This document shows, piece by piece, positions 40,440-47,338 of a DNA stretch of 47,338 bases (its first letter is position 1; every line of letters begins with the position of its first letter). Under the pieces are notes generated by a model. It worked only from the letters and a program-made list of their open reading frames with translations, had not been told where the DNA came from and made no database searches. The stretch comes from Vicinamibacteria bacterium (GTDB lineage Bacteria; Acidobacteriota; Vicinamibacteria; Vicinamibacterales; UBA8438), in assembly GCA_022821235.1 (NCBI GenBank), contig JAJEEA010000346.1:1-47338 (forward strand), given 5' to 3'. Position numbers and translations under genes: made by a program.

Positions 40440-42011
40440 ATGAGAGGTTGCACAGCGGTTGGTGGAGGCGTGGCCGGGGCGTTGCTCGCGGCTGCCGGAC
40501 TCGTGGCGGGCGTTGCCCCGGTCGTTGCGGCCGGGCCACCGCTCGCGGACGCCGCGCAGCGGGCCGACTGGGGCGCGGTGCGGGAGCTCGTCGCGCAGGG
40601 CGCCGACGCGACGGCGCGGCAGGGAGACGGGGCGACGGCGCTGCACTGGGCCGGGTACTGGGACGACGTCGACATCGCCGGGGTGCTTCTCGACGCCGGC
40701 GCGGACGTGAACGCGGCCAACGACCTCGGGGTGACGCCGCTGTGGGCGGCGGCCGAGAACGGCCGGGCGCCGATGGTGCGGCGGCTGCTCGTGGCGGGAG
40801 CGGACCCGAACGTGCCGCTGCTGTCGGGCGAGACGCCGCTGATGACCGCCGCCCGGGTGGGAGCGGCCGACGTCGCGGGCCTGCTGCTCGCGGCCGGCGC
40901 GGACGCGGACGCGGCGGGGGCGCGCAGCCAGACCGCGCTGATGTGGGCGGTGGCGCAACGGCATTCCGACGTGGTGGAGATGCTGCTCGACCACGGCGCG
41001 GCGGTCGACTCCCGGTCTGACGTCTGGACCGAGGTGGTCAAGACGACGCCCGAGCCGTGGAACCCGGAGTACGTCACGGAGGTCCCCCAGGGCGGCTACA
41101 CCCCGCTGCTCTTCGCGGCGCGGGTCGGCGACCTCGCGTCGGCGAAGCTGCTCGTCGAGGCCGGGGCCGACGTGGACGACGCCCCGCCCTACGGCACCAG
41201 CGCGACCGTCGTCGCCGCCCACAGCGGGCACGGCGACGTCGCCGCCTACCTGCTCCAGCAGGGCGCGGACCCCAACGCGGCGGAAGCCGGCTACACCGCC
41301 CTCCACGCGGCCATCCTGCACCAGGACGCAACGCTGGTGCGGGCGCTGCTCGACCACGGCGCGGACCCCGACGCCGCGGTCATGACGTCGACGCCGGTGC
41401 GGCGCGACGCCGTCGACTTCTACCTGCACCCGTCCTACGTGGGGGCGACGCCGTTCTGGCTCGCGGCGCGCTTCGGGGCGCCGGGCATCATGCGCATGCT
41501 GGCCGAGCGCGGCGCCAATCCCCGGGCCGTCCACCACCCGACGTACTGGCCCGGCTCGCTCTCGGTGCGGGACGAGCGGGTGCAGGTGCGCGAGGGCGCC
41601 ACCACCGCCCTGATGGCGGCGGTCGGCCTCGGCGGGCGCAACCCGCTGGTGGCCGTCGACCGGCTGGGCCGCATCGCCGAGAGCGCGCCGGTCAGGAGCA
41701 CGCGGCGCGAGCCCGACCCCGTCGAGCGCGAGGCGGTGGTCCTCGAGGCGGCCCGGCTCGCCCTGACCCTCGGGGTCCCCGTCGACACCGCCAACGCCCG
41801 CGGCGACACCGCCCTGCACGCGGCCGCCGCCCGCGGCTACGACTCGGTCATCGAGCTGCTGGTGGCGAACGGGGCCGACATGGGCCTCGTGAACGCCGAC
41901 GGGCAGACCCCGCTCGACATCGCGACGCGCGGCTCCCGGCGCCTCGGCATCGCGTGGGCCACCCCGAAGCAGAGCACGGTCGAGCTGCTGCAGTCGCTCG
42001 CCGGCAACTGA
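40440..42011 (+). CDS. Exported ankyrin-repeat protein
   Basis: The product has 523 residues if started at ATG 40440 (GAGG six bases upstream); ATGs at 40401 and 40434 are also in frame. A signal or anchor segment (GGGVAGALLAAAGLVAGVAP) is followed by about ten ankyrin repeats. Examples are TALHWAGYWDDVDIAGVLLD, TPLWAAAENGRAPMVRRLL, TPLMTAARVGAADVAGLLL, TALHAAILHQDATLVRALLD and TALHAAAARGYDSVIELLVA. A longer insert lies between repeats near residues 295-370. Such proteins are protein-binding scaffolds. No enzymatic domain is attached. The reductase gene starts 29 bases after its stop. Confidence 0.88.
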   Translation: MRGCTAVGGGVAGALLAAAGLVAGVAPVVAAGPPLADAAQRADWGAVRELVAQGADATARQGDGATALHWAGYWDDVDIAGVLLDAGADVNAANDLGVTPLWAAAENGRAPMVRRLLVAGADPNVPLLSGETPLMTAARVGAADVAGLLLAAGADADAAGARSQTALMWAVAQRHSDVVEMLLDHGAAVDSRSDVWTEVVKTTPEPWNPEYVTEVPQGGYTPLLFAARVGDLASAKLLVEAGADVDDAPPYGTSATVVAAHSGHGDVAAYLLQQGADPNAAEAGYTALHAAILHQDATLVRALLDHGADPDAAVMTSTPVRRDAVDFYLHPSYVGATPFWLAARFGAPGIMRMLAERGANPRAVHHPTYWPGSLSVRDERVQVREGATTALMAAVGLGGRNPLVAVDRLGRIAESAPVRSTRREPDPVEREAVVLEAARLALTLGVPVDTANARGDTALHAAAARGYDSVIELLVANGADMGLVNADGQTPLDIATRGSRRLGIAWATPKQSTVELLQSLAGN

Positions 42012-42040
42012 GCCCTTTACGCCTTCACGATGGAGAACGG

Positions 42041-43024
42041 ATGGCCGGGCTGAGAACCGGCACGGTCGTGCACCGGGAGATCGTCTCGGAGATCCTGATC
42101 CGGTTCCGGCTCGCCCCCGAGAGCGGCCACCCGTTCCCCGCCTACGAGGCGGGCCAGGCCATCGCCTTGAGCCGGGACGACTGCAAGCTGACCCGGAAGG
42201 CCGGCGGCGGACCCGACGGCAAGCCGATCCGCGAGCCCGAGTACGACCCCTGGGGACGGCAGACCGTCGGTCCCCTCACCCACTACTACTCGATCGCCTC
42301 CGCCCCCAGCGACACCGCGGCGCACGGCTGGCTCGAGTTCCTCGTGGCCCTCGAGCACGGCGTCCACGGGCTGTCGGGTCGTCTCAGCGAGCTGCTGTTC
42401 GGGGAGGAGGGGGACGACGGCGCCTGCGAGGTCGGCTATCAGGACCGCATCGGCGGCCGCTTCACGCTGTCGGCGCGGGCGGGCGACGCCGCGAGCGTCC
42501 TCATGGTCGGCACCGGCACCGGGGTGGCGCCGTTCGTCTCGATGGTCCGGGAGCTCCGGGCGCGGGACGACGGCGGCGACGGCCGGCGCTACACCCTGGT
42601 CCACACCGCCCGCACCGAGGCCGAGCTGGCCTGCCGCGACGAGCTCTTCGAGATCGAGGCGGCAGGCCGCTTCGACTTCCAGTACCTGCCGACGGTCAGC
42701 CGCCGCGCCGGGACCGCGGGCATGGACGCCCGCATCGGGCTGGGTCGGGCCTGCAACGTGGTCCGCTACGTCTACGGCCTGCCCACCGCGGAAGAGGAGA
42801 AGCAGGCGCAGGCGAGGAGCGAGGTCACCCGCGCGGCGGCCGACGCGGCCATGGAGCGGCTGGTCCATCCCCAGCTTCCCGCCCACGTGAACGTGGCCGA
42901 ACTCGCCGCCCGCCTCGCCGCCGACGAGACGGCGCTGCTCGCCTGCGGCAATCCCGCCTCGCTCGCCGACATCGAGTCGACGGCAGGGCGCCGGCAGGTG
43001 CGGTTCGAGCGGGACACGTGGTGA
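42041..43024 (+). CDS. Ferredoxin-NADP reductase-like FAD/NAD(P)-binding oxidoreductase
   Basis: The product has 327 residues. The start at ATG 42041 follows GGAGAACGG. The FAD domain has HYYSIASAPSD (the RxYS-like flavin motif) and GLSGRLSELLFG. The NAD(P) domain has LMVGTGTGVAPFVSMVREL, TLVHTARTEAELACRDEL and LLACGNPASLADI, with the C-terminal aromatic RDTW typical of FNR enzymes. It probably moves electrons between NAD(P)H and ferredoxin or flavodoxin. An insertion with GLPTAEEEKQAQARSEVTRA near residues 247-266 is charged and helical. The protein is cytoplasmic and follows the ankyrin gene closely. Confidence 0.88.
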   Translation: MAGLRTGTVVHREIVSEILIRFRLAPESGHPFPAYEAGQAIALSRDDCKLTRKAGGGPDGKPIREPEYDPWGRQTVGPLTHYYSIASAPSDTAAHGWLEFLVALEHGVHGLSGRLSELLFGEEGDDGACEVGYQDRIGGRFTLSARAGDAASVLMVGTGTGVAPFVSMVRELRARDDGGDGRRYTLVHTARTEAELACRDELFEIEAAGRFDFQYLPTVSRRAGTAGMDARIGLGRACNVVRYVYGLPTAEEEKQAQARSEVTRAAADAAMERLVHPQLPAHVNVAELAARLAADETALLACGNPASLADIESTAGRRQVRFERDTW

Positions 43025-43245
43025 ACGGCTGCCGCTGCCCGGCCGCCTGTGCACGGAGCGACCACCATAGCGTGAACGCAACGCGGACGTGCCGTTGGTG
43101 CGCCAAGCGTGCACGCGCCCGCCGGGTGACAGGTGGCACACGGCTTCGCGACCCCGCTTCGTCTGAACCGAGTCGCGCTCCGACAACGGCCCCCCTGTGC
43201 GGTGCCGGGCGCCGAACGCGTCTCGTCGAGGGTCTTGGGGCCCGA
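43025..43245. other. Convergent intergenic region
   Basis: Between the reductase and OsmC genes, which point toward each other, I see no repeat, RNA or coding signal. Confidence 0.4.
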
Positions 43246-43686
43246 TCACTCCGCAGAGTCGTCGAACGTCACCGCATCGTCGAAGTGCACGCCCTGCGCC
43301 AGCGTCTTGTGCACGGGGCACCGTTGCGCCACCTGGGCGAGCCGCGCGCGCTGGGCGCCGCTGAGCTCGCCGTGGATGGCGACCTCGGAGCGCACCCGCT
43401 CGATGAGGCCGTCGCCGCGCTCCTCGCAGTCGACGCAGTCGTCCGCGTGCACCCGGTCGAACTCCAGGGTCACCTCGACCCCGGCCAGGGGGATCTGCCG
43501 GCGCTCGGCGTACAGCCGCAGGGTCATCGCGGTGCACGCGGCGAGGCTGCCGAGCAGGAACTCGTAGGGGGTGGGGCCGGAGTCGGCGCCGCCCGCCGGC
43601 TTCGGCTCGTCGCTGCGCCACAGAAAGCGGCGGGCGCGGATGTCGACCGCCGTGCCGTGCTTCAGCGATGCCTTCACGGTTGCCAA
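43246..43686 (-). CDS. OsmC-family peroxiredoxin-like protein
   Basis: The product has 146 residues. OsmC/Ohr proteins reduce organic peroxides with two redox cysteines. Here they appear in LAACTAMTLRLYA (first Cys) and AQRCPVHKTLAQG (second Cys). GPTPYEFLLGSLAAC is the usual helix before the first one. Length is normal for the family. An extra cysteine pair (DDCVDCEERG) lies in the middle and is common in the YhfA-like subgroup. It is cytoplasmic, monocistronic by position, and would protect against oxidative stress. A dispersed repeat copy lies about 170 bases upstream of its start. Confidence 0.9.
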   Translation of the reverse strand: MATVKASLKHGTAVDIRARRFLWRSDEPKPAGGADSGPTPYEFLLGSLAACTAMTLRLYAERRQIPLAGVEVTLEFDRVHADDCVDCEERGDGLIERVRSEVAIHGELSGAQRARLAQVAQRCPVHKTLAQGVHFDDAVTFDDSAE

Positions 43687-43850
43687 GCGCCTCTCCTCTT
43701 GTCGCTGTCAGCGTGCGACGGCCCGCCGTCGCTGTCTCGCGCGCTCCCCGCTCAGCCTCCCGTCGCGCCGCGGATGGCGGCTCCGTCCGGCCGTCGAGCC
43801 CGCCGTCGGGAGTCGGCCGCAGGTTGTGCAGTATAGCCGGACCAGGAGTC

Positions 43851-43926
43851 TGCGCCGTGGAACGGTGCGGAGTCCAGGAGGTCGGTTGGGCGCCGAGCGG
43901 AGCCGCCGGCGACGATTGGCGGGCCA
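43851..43926 (+). repeat. Copy B of dispersed palindromic element
   Basis: It begins TGCGCCGTGGAACGGTGC and ends GACGATTGGCGGGCCA. The left flank CCAGGAGTC extends the stem partner seen in copy A. It is in the 310-base gap between the PEGA and OsmC genes (43687-43996), which otherwise shows nothing. Confidence 0.75.
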
Positions 43927-43996
43927 TGACCAGGGGCGCCCGCCGAGGGAGCCCGTGGCGAAGACACGGCGCCCTTGCCACGGGCGGCCCCTGCCG

Positions 43997-45139
43997 TCAC
44001 CTTCCCGGATCCGGCGCGGGTTCCTCCGGCGCCGCCTGTCGGTTCCTCGGCAGGCTGATGTTCACCGCCCTCGACTCGCCGCTGCGCACCGCGACGTCGG
44101 TGACGTACGACTCGTAGCCCTCGCGCCGGACCTCGATGCGGTGGCGTCCCGCGCCGACCTCGAGCTCGAGGCGCGAGCCGTCGGGGCTGTACCACTCCTC
44201 GCCGTCCACGAAGATCGACGCGTCGGCCGGCTGCACCCGCACCACGAGCCGTCCGAACCCGGCGACGGGTGCGAGGGGCGGCGCCGCGGGGTCGGGGCCG
44301 GGCGGGAAGAACGCGTCCGGCTCCAGGTCGGGCTCGAACTCCGCCTCGGTTCGGGGTTCCGGTGGGGGCGGCGTCGTCTCGCCCGGTCCGAGGGGCTCCA
44401 TCATGTGCTCGATGCGATAGGTCTGTCCGACCCCCAGGTACACCTGTTCCTGGATGCTGCGATAGCCCTCGAGGCGCAGCTCGATGTCGTGCCGGCCGGG
44501 GGGCAGGCTCAGCCGTTGGAAGAACCCGTCGTAGCTGTCGACGACGCCGGCGTAGTAGCCGTCGACGTAGACCTCGGTCTCCTCCGGCTTGACCTGCAGG
44601 CGCACGGAGCCGCGCTCGCGGTAGTAGCCGCCCCAGTACTGATAGGCCCCCCACGGGCCGTACGGGTGCAGGCCCCAGCCCGGGCCGTAGAGGTACCCCG
44701 GATGGTAGAAGGGGCTGTAGTACCCGTATCCGGGGCCGTACCAGGCGCGGGTATGCAGCACAGGCCGCGACGTGCGGCGCACCGCCCGTCCGCGGGCGCC
44801 GGGTGCTCGCTGTGCGCCCGCCGACTGCTGCCCGCTTCGCGCCCGCTGTGCGCCGGCTGGCCGCTGTCCGTCTGGTATCCGCTGTGCGCCCGCCGCCCGT
44901 GGCGCCTCGGGCACCTGCCGCCGTGCGGCTGTCCCCTGCGGTGCGCCGGGGCTCCTCCGCTGCGCGCCTGCCGCCTGAGGTGCTCCCGCGGTTTGCGGAG
45001 CGGGGGCCGCTCGCCGCTGCGCGCCCGCCGCCTGCTGCGCGTCCGCCGCCTGCTGCGCGTCCGCCGCGACCGGCGAAGCCAGCAGGGCCAGGACGCCGAT
45101 CACGCATGGCCAGGATGTGGATCTCTTCGTCACAGTCAC
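43997..45139 (-). CDS. Exported PEGA-domain protein with Ala/Gln-rich repeat region
   Basis: The product has 380 residues. A signal peptide (MTVTKRSTSWP, hydrophobic stretch, cleavage near ADAQ) is followed by about 100 residues of AGAQR/AAGAQ-type repeats. A Gly/Tyr-rich segment follows (WYGPGYGYYSPFYHPGYLYG). Then come two PEGA domains of about 70 residues: SVRLQVKPEETEVYVDGYYA with LSLPPGRHDIELRLEGYRS, and RLVVRVQPADASIFVDGEEW with LEVGAGRHRIEVRREGY, separated by an acidic Pro-rich linker. PEGA domains bind surfaces or polysaccharide and often sit outside the membrane. The repeat DNA may vary in copy number. No partner gene is evident. Confidence 0.85.
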   Translation of the reverse strand: MTVTKRSTSWPCVIGVLALLASPVAADAQQAADAQQAAGAQRRAAPAPQTAGAPQAAGAQRRSPGAPQGTAARRQVPEAPRAAGAQRIPDGQRPAGAQRARSGQQSAGAQRAPGARGRAVRRTSRPVLHTRAWYGPGYGYYSPFYHPGYLYGPGWGLHPYGPWGAYQYWGGYYRERGSVRLQVKPEETEVYVDGYYAGVVDSYDGFFQRLSLPPGRHDIELRLEGYRSIQEQVYLGVGQTYRIEHMMEPLGPGETTPPPPEPRTEAEFEPDLEPDAFFPPGPDPAAPPLAPVAGFGRLVVRVQPADASIFVDGEEWYSPDGSRLELEVGAGRHRIEVRREGYESYVTDVAVRSGESRAVNISLPRNRQAAPEEPAPDPGR

Positions 45140-45360
45140 CGGATCTTCCTCCTTCGATTGCCGGACGGCAACTGCTATTGCAAAGCGTGTTCCAGGGCCT
45201 CGGTCCCCGGCGGGCCGGCCTCATCGGGGCGCCCGCGGCCGATGTGTCGCCTTCCCGTCGAGGCAGGTGTCACGTGCCGAGGACACTCGCGCGCCGCCGC
45301 CCGCCCGGGAACAGAGCCGTCCGGCTCGGCCGCCGGCTCGTCGGTCTTTGAGACAGTCCA

Positions 45361-47037
45361 CTAGGCCGCGTCGTCCTGCGCCGCGCTGAACAGCGCCCCC
45401 GGCACGTCGGGGCGGAGGCTGGCCAGCATGCGGGCCGCGAAGCCGGTCAGGGTCAGCCGGGTCACGAGGTACGCTCCCAGGCCCGCGGCTAGCGTCGCGA
45501 CGACGACCGCGGCGACCGAGCGGAACAGCAGATACTGCATTCCAACCCCGACAGCCAGTCCCACCGCGTACAGCACCATCACCCCGAACAGCATGGAGCT
45601 GCGGGTGGGCGGCGTCTGCTTGCCGAAGGGCACGCCTTCGATCAGTCTCAGGCTCAATCCCAGGTACAGGAACGCGACGGCCGTGCTGAAGGCCGCGAAC
45701 AGGACCGCGTCGCGCACGCCCCACGACCAGGCCAGCAGGAGCAGCCAGCCGGCGTGGGGCACGACGATCAGCAGGAGGGAGAGCGCGGCGTGGATCCCTC
45801 GCGCGAACGGACCGGTGGCGGAATCGGGGGCGGTGGCGAAGCACCAGGCGCCCTTGTGGTCGTTGCCGTAGGCGAGGAACGCGCAGACCAGGATCACGGC
45901 AAGCCCGAACACGTGGGGCAGGAAGTGGGCGAACGCGAAGTGGGGGCCGAACGGAGATGCGTCCCGCCCGGCCACCAGCAGGGCGATGAAGCCCACGATC
46001 ACCCCGGGGAGGTTCAGGGCCATGTTGCGCCGGAACTGCCAGTCGCGGACCATCGTTGCGCCCAGGTACTCGTAGCCCGCTCGTCCCGTCTGGCCGCCGG
46101 CCAGTCTCGCCATCCACGAGCCGGGCACCCATCTCCACCGGGTTCGCCGCCTCGCCCCGCCGGCGCTCATCAGGCCGGCCACCCGGATCAGGTGGTCTCG
46201 CGAGAACGCGCGCAGGCCGAAGATGACGGCGGCGGTCGCGACGACCGCGGTCAGGGGGGCGAGTATCGTCGCGAGCCCGCCCGGTACCGCCTCGACGGCG
46301 GCGAGCCAGCTTGCGGGCGGCCGAATAGCGGCCGCCCAGTCCGCGACGGACTCCCAGACCACGCGGCCCATGTTGAACCCGAAGATCACGAGCATGGGCA
46401 GGACCTGCACCAAGGCCGCCGCCGCCTTGAGCCGCCGGACCGGCACGATGCGAACCAGCCACCCGAACAGGCTGCAGCAGAGCAGGGCGAACACCAGCCC
46501 GCCGCCCAGGGCGACGAGAAGGTGCAGGAGAGGATAGGCGAGGCGCATGGCCGCGGCGTCGTGGGAGAGCGCCAGGCCGACCAGCGCCGGCACCGCGTTC
46601 AACCCCGTCACCGCGTAGACGACGATCTTCGTCAGATGCGCGAGCTTGGCCCCCGACCAGGTGGCGCCGTCCACCGGCAGATGGGCCAGGATCAGGCCGT
46701 CGACCGGGTTCACGAGGCTCTCGGCGATCTCGGGCAACAGGAGGACGCCGAGCTGGAAGATGGTGAGGGCCAGGAAACCGGCGAGGTAGACGCCTGGGGC
46801 GGCGCCGGCGGCAGCGGCCAGGAAGCTGCCGATGGCCGACAGGATGAACCAGATGTACATCAGGCCGCGCATGGAGTATTCGTTGCCCAGCCCAACCACT
46901 TCCTGCCGGGCGCCGAGCGTCTCGAACAGGTCGACGAGCACCCAGAAGCGGCGGACGTCGACGCCGTAGCGCTCGAGCAGCGCGGTGAACGCCGGGCCGT
47001 GGAGCAGCCGCCGGCCGTGCGCGATGAGGCCGCTCAC
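45361..47037 (-). CDS. ABC transporter permease (large ABC-2 type)
   Basis: The product has 558 residues from GTG 47037, whose bases overlap the ATPase stop (GTGA). The polytopic membrane protein has about twelve helices, including YSMRGLMYIWFILSAIGSFL, GVYLAGFLALTIFQLGVLLL, LLHLLVALGGGLVFALLCCSL and ILVCAFLAYGNDHKGAWCF. This organisation, with LLPEIAESLVNPVDGLILAH after helix 3, matches export-type permeases of unknown substrate in Acidobacteria and Planctomycetes. The immediate upstream ATPase and overlap make a two-gene exporter. An open frame further upstream is the antisense of nothing known and was not used. Confidence 0.85.
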   Translation of the reverse strand: MSGLIAHGRRLLHGPAFTALLERYGVDVRRFWVLVDLFETLGARQEVVGLGNEYSMRGLMYIWFILSAIGSFLAAAAGAAPGVYLAGFLALTIFQLGVLLLPEIAESLVNPVDGLILAHLPVDGATWSGAKLAHLTKIVVYAVTGLNAVPALVGLALSHDAAAMRLAYPLLHLLVALGGGLVFALLCCSLFGWLVRIVPVRRLKAAAALVQVLPMLVIFGFNMGRVVWESVADWAAAIRPPASWLAAVEAVPGGLATILAPLTAVVATAAVIFGLRAFSRDHLIRVAGLMSAGGARRRTRWRWVPGSWMARLAGGQTGRAGYEYLGATMVRDWQFRRNMALNLPGVIVGFIALLVAGRDASPFGPHFAFAHFLPHVFGLAVILVCAFLAYGNDHKGAWCFATAPDSATGPFARGIHAALSLLLIVVPHAGWLLLLAWSWGVRDAVLFAAFSTAVAFLYLGLSLRLIEGVPFGKQTPPTRSSMLFGVMVLYAVGLAVGVGMQYLLFRSVAAVVVATLAAGLGAYLVTRLTLTGFAARMLASLRPDVPGALFSAAQDDAA

Positions 47038-47338
47038 GACCGGAGGCCCTCGATGATGCCGGAGACGCCGCTCATCGTCCCCTCGGTGTGCGTGAGCTGC
47101 CGGAACACGTCCTCGAGGCTCCCCCGCTCGGTGGACGCCTTCAGGGCGTCGAGCGAGCCGTCGGCGATGAGATGGCCCTCGTGGATGATCAGCGCGCGGT
47201 CGCACACCCGCTCGACCACGTCGAGCACGTGCGAGCTGTAGAGGATGGCCTTTCCCTCGGCCGCGAGGGCCGCGACGAGGTCGCGGACCATGAGCCCGGC
47301 GTTGACGTCGAGGCCCGACAGGGGCTCGTCGAGCAGCA
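47034..47338 (-). CDS. ABC transporter ATP-binding protein, C-terminal part (runs off right edge)
   Basis: This partial gene holds the last 100 or so residues. The Walker B motif and D-loop (LLDEPLSGLDVNAG) lie at the very edge. The switch histidine (YSSHVLDVVERVCDR) and a common export-type tail (GSLEDVFRQLTHTEG) follow. The signature and Walker A motifs lie beyond the window. It is coupled to the permease by a four-base overlap. The tail SLEDVFRQLT is typical of ABC-2-type exporters (antibiotics, lipids, polysaccharide). Confidence 0.9.
   Translation of the reverse strand, partial: LLDEPLSGLDVNAGLMVRDLVAALAAEGKAILYSSHVLDVVERVCDRALIIHEGHLIADGSLDALKASTERGSLEDVFRQLTHTEGTMSGVSGIIEGLRS

Noticed and set aside
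42017-43981. 654-codon minus frame
   Set aside because: Antisense of the reductase gene and a shadow of OsmC; composition is not protein-like.
44780-45110. Possible CRISPR-like or satellite repeat
   Set aside because: The repetition is codon-level (AGAQR, AAGAQ) within the PEGA protein, with no constant spacing and no cas genes.

Overview
The window is about 47 kb of GC-rich DNA, roughly 70% G+C in its core genes. Its gene families suggest a soil or marine Acidobacteriota lineage of the Vicinamibacteria type: a DUF1592 c-type cytochrome paired with a DUF1552 protein, a PIG-L deacetylase of about 1,000 residues, a GH4 glycosidase with a sodium/solute symporter, cytochrome c-PHM fusions, and abundant Sel1, ankyrin and PEGA proteins. 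The lineage is inferred from families and base composition only. No rRNA or tRNA gene was seen.

Layout. 1-561: left-edge N-terminal part of a PGN_0703-type putative restriction endonuclease. 555-7263: catabolic cluster on the minus strand (GH4 glycosidase, SSS symporter, very large secreted PIG-L protein). 7521-12832: serine-hydrolase-like lipoprotein without its catalytic Ser/Lys pair, exported metallo-beta-lactamase-fold enzyme, secreted unknown, TIGR01777 epimerase, DUF420 membrane protein. 13067-16610: tightly coupled minus-strand operon of a Tat-exported isocitrate lyase/PEP mutase-family protein, a FabV-type enoyl reductase and a Sel1-repeat lipoprotein interrupted by one in-frame amber codon. 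17062-21598: exported cytochrome c-PHM protein, secreted unknown, then an ECF sigma / zinc anti-sigma / periplasmic LTXXQ-type sensor module.

21657-31668 is a defence and toxin-antitoxin island of lower and mixed G+C. It holds a gutted Fic gene, a TacA/TacT-type pair, two near-identical Uma2 nuclease genes at 23.1 and 29.6 kb, a frameshifted Type ISP/IIG-like restriction-modification gene, the TcmP plus DUF5131 (Gp37/Gp68) pair, and a RES toxin with its HTH antitoxin. 32110-36787 is the DUF1592/DUF1552 pair, split by an unrelated DUF3553-type gene. 37034-39342 is a second low-G+C patch with three genes around an EcsC protein, followed by a PIN (DUF3368)/UPF0175 toxin-antitoxin pair. 40440-47338 returns to core-like genes: ankyrin protein, ferredoxin-NADP reductase-like protein, OsmC, PEGA protein, and an ABC permease with a partial ATPase.

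A dispersed palindromic element of about 80 bp (a hairpin plus a conserved tail) occurs at 5.6, 18.4, 19.5, 21.05 and 43.85 kb. One copy lies inside the open frame of the PIG-L gene. The most attractive leads are the TcmP/DUF5131 pair in its Uma2-bracketed island, the EcsC three-gene cluster, this palindromic element, and the single-gene insertion between DUF1592 and DUF1552.
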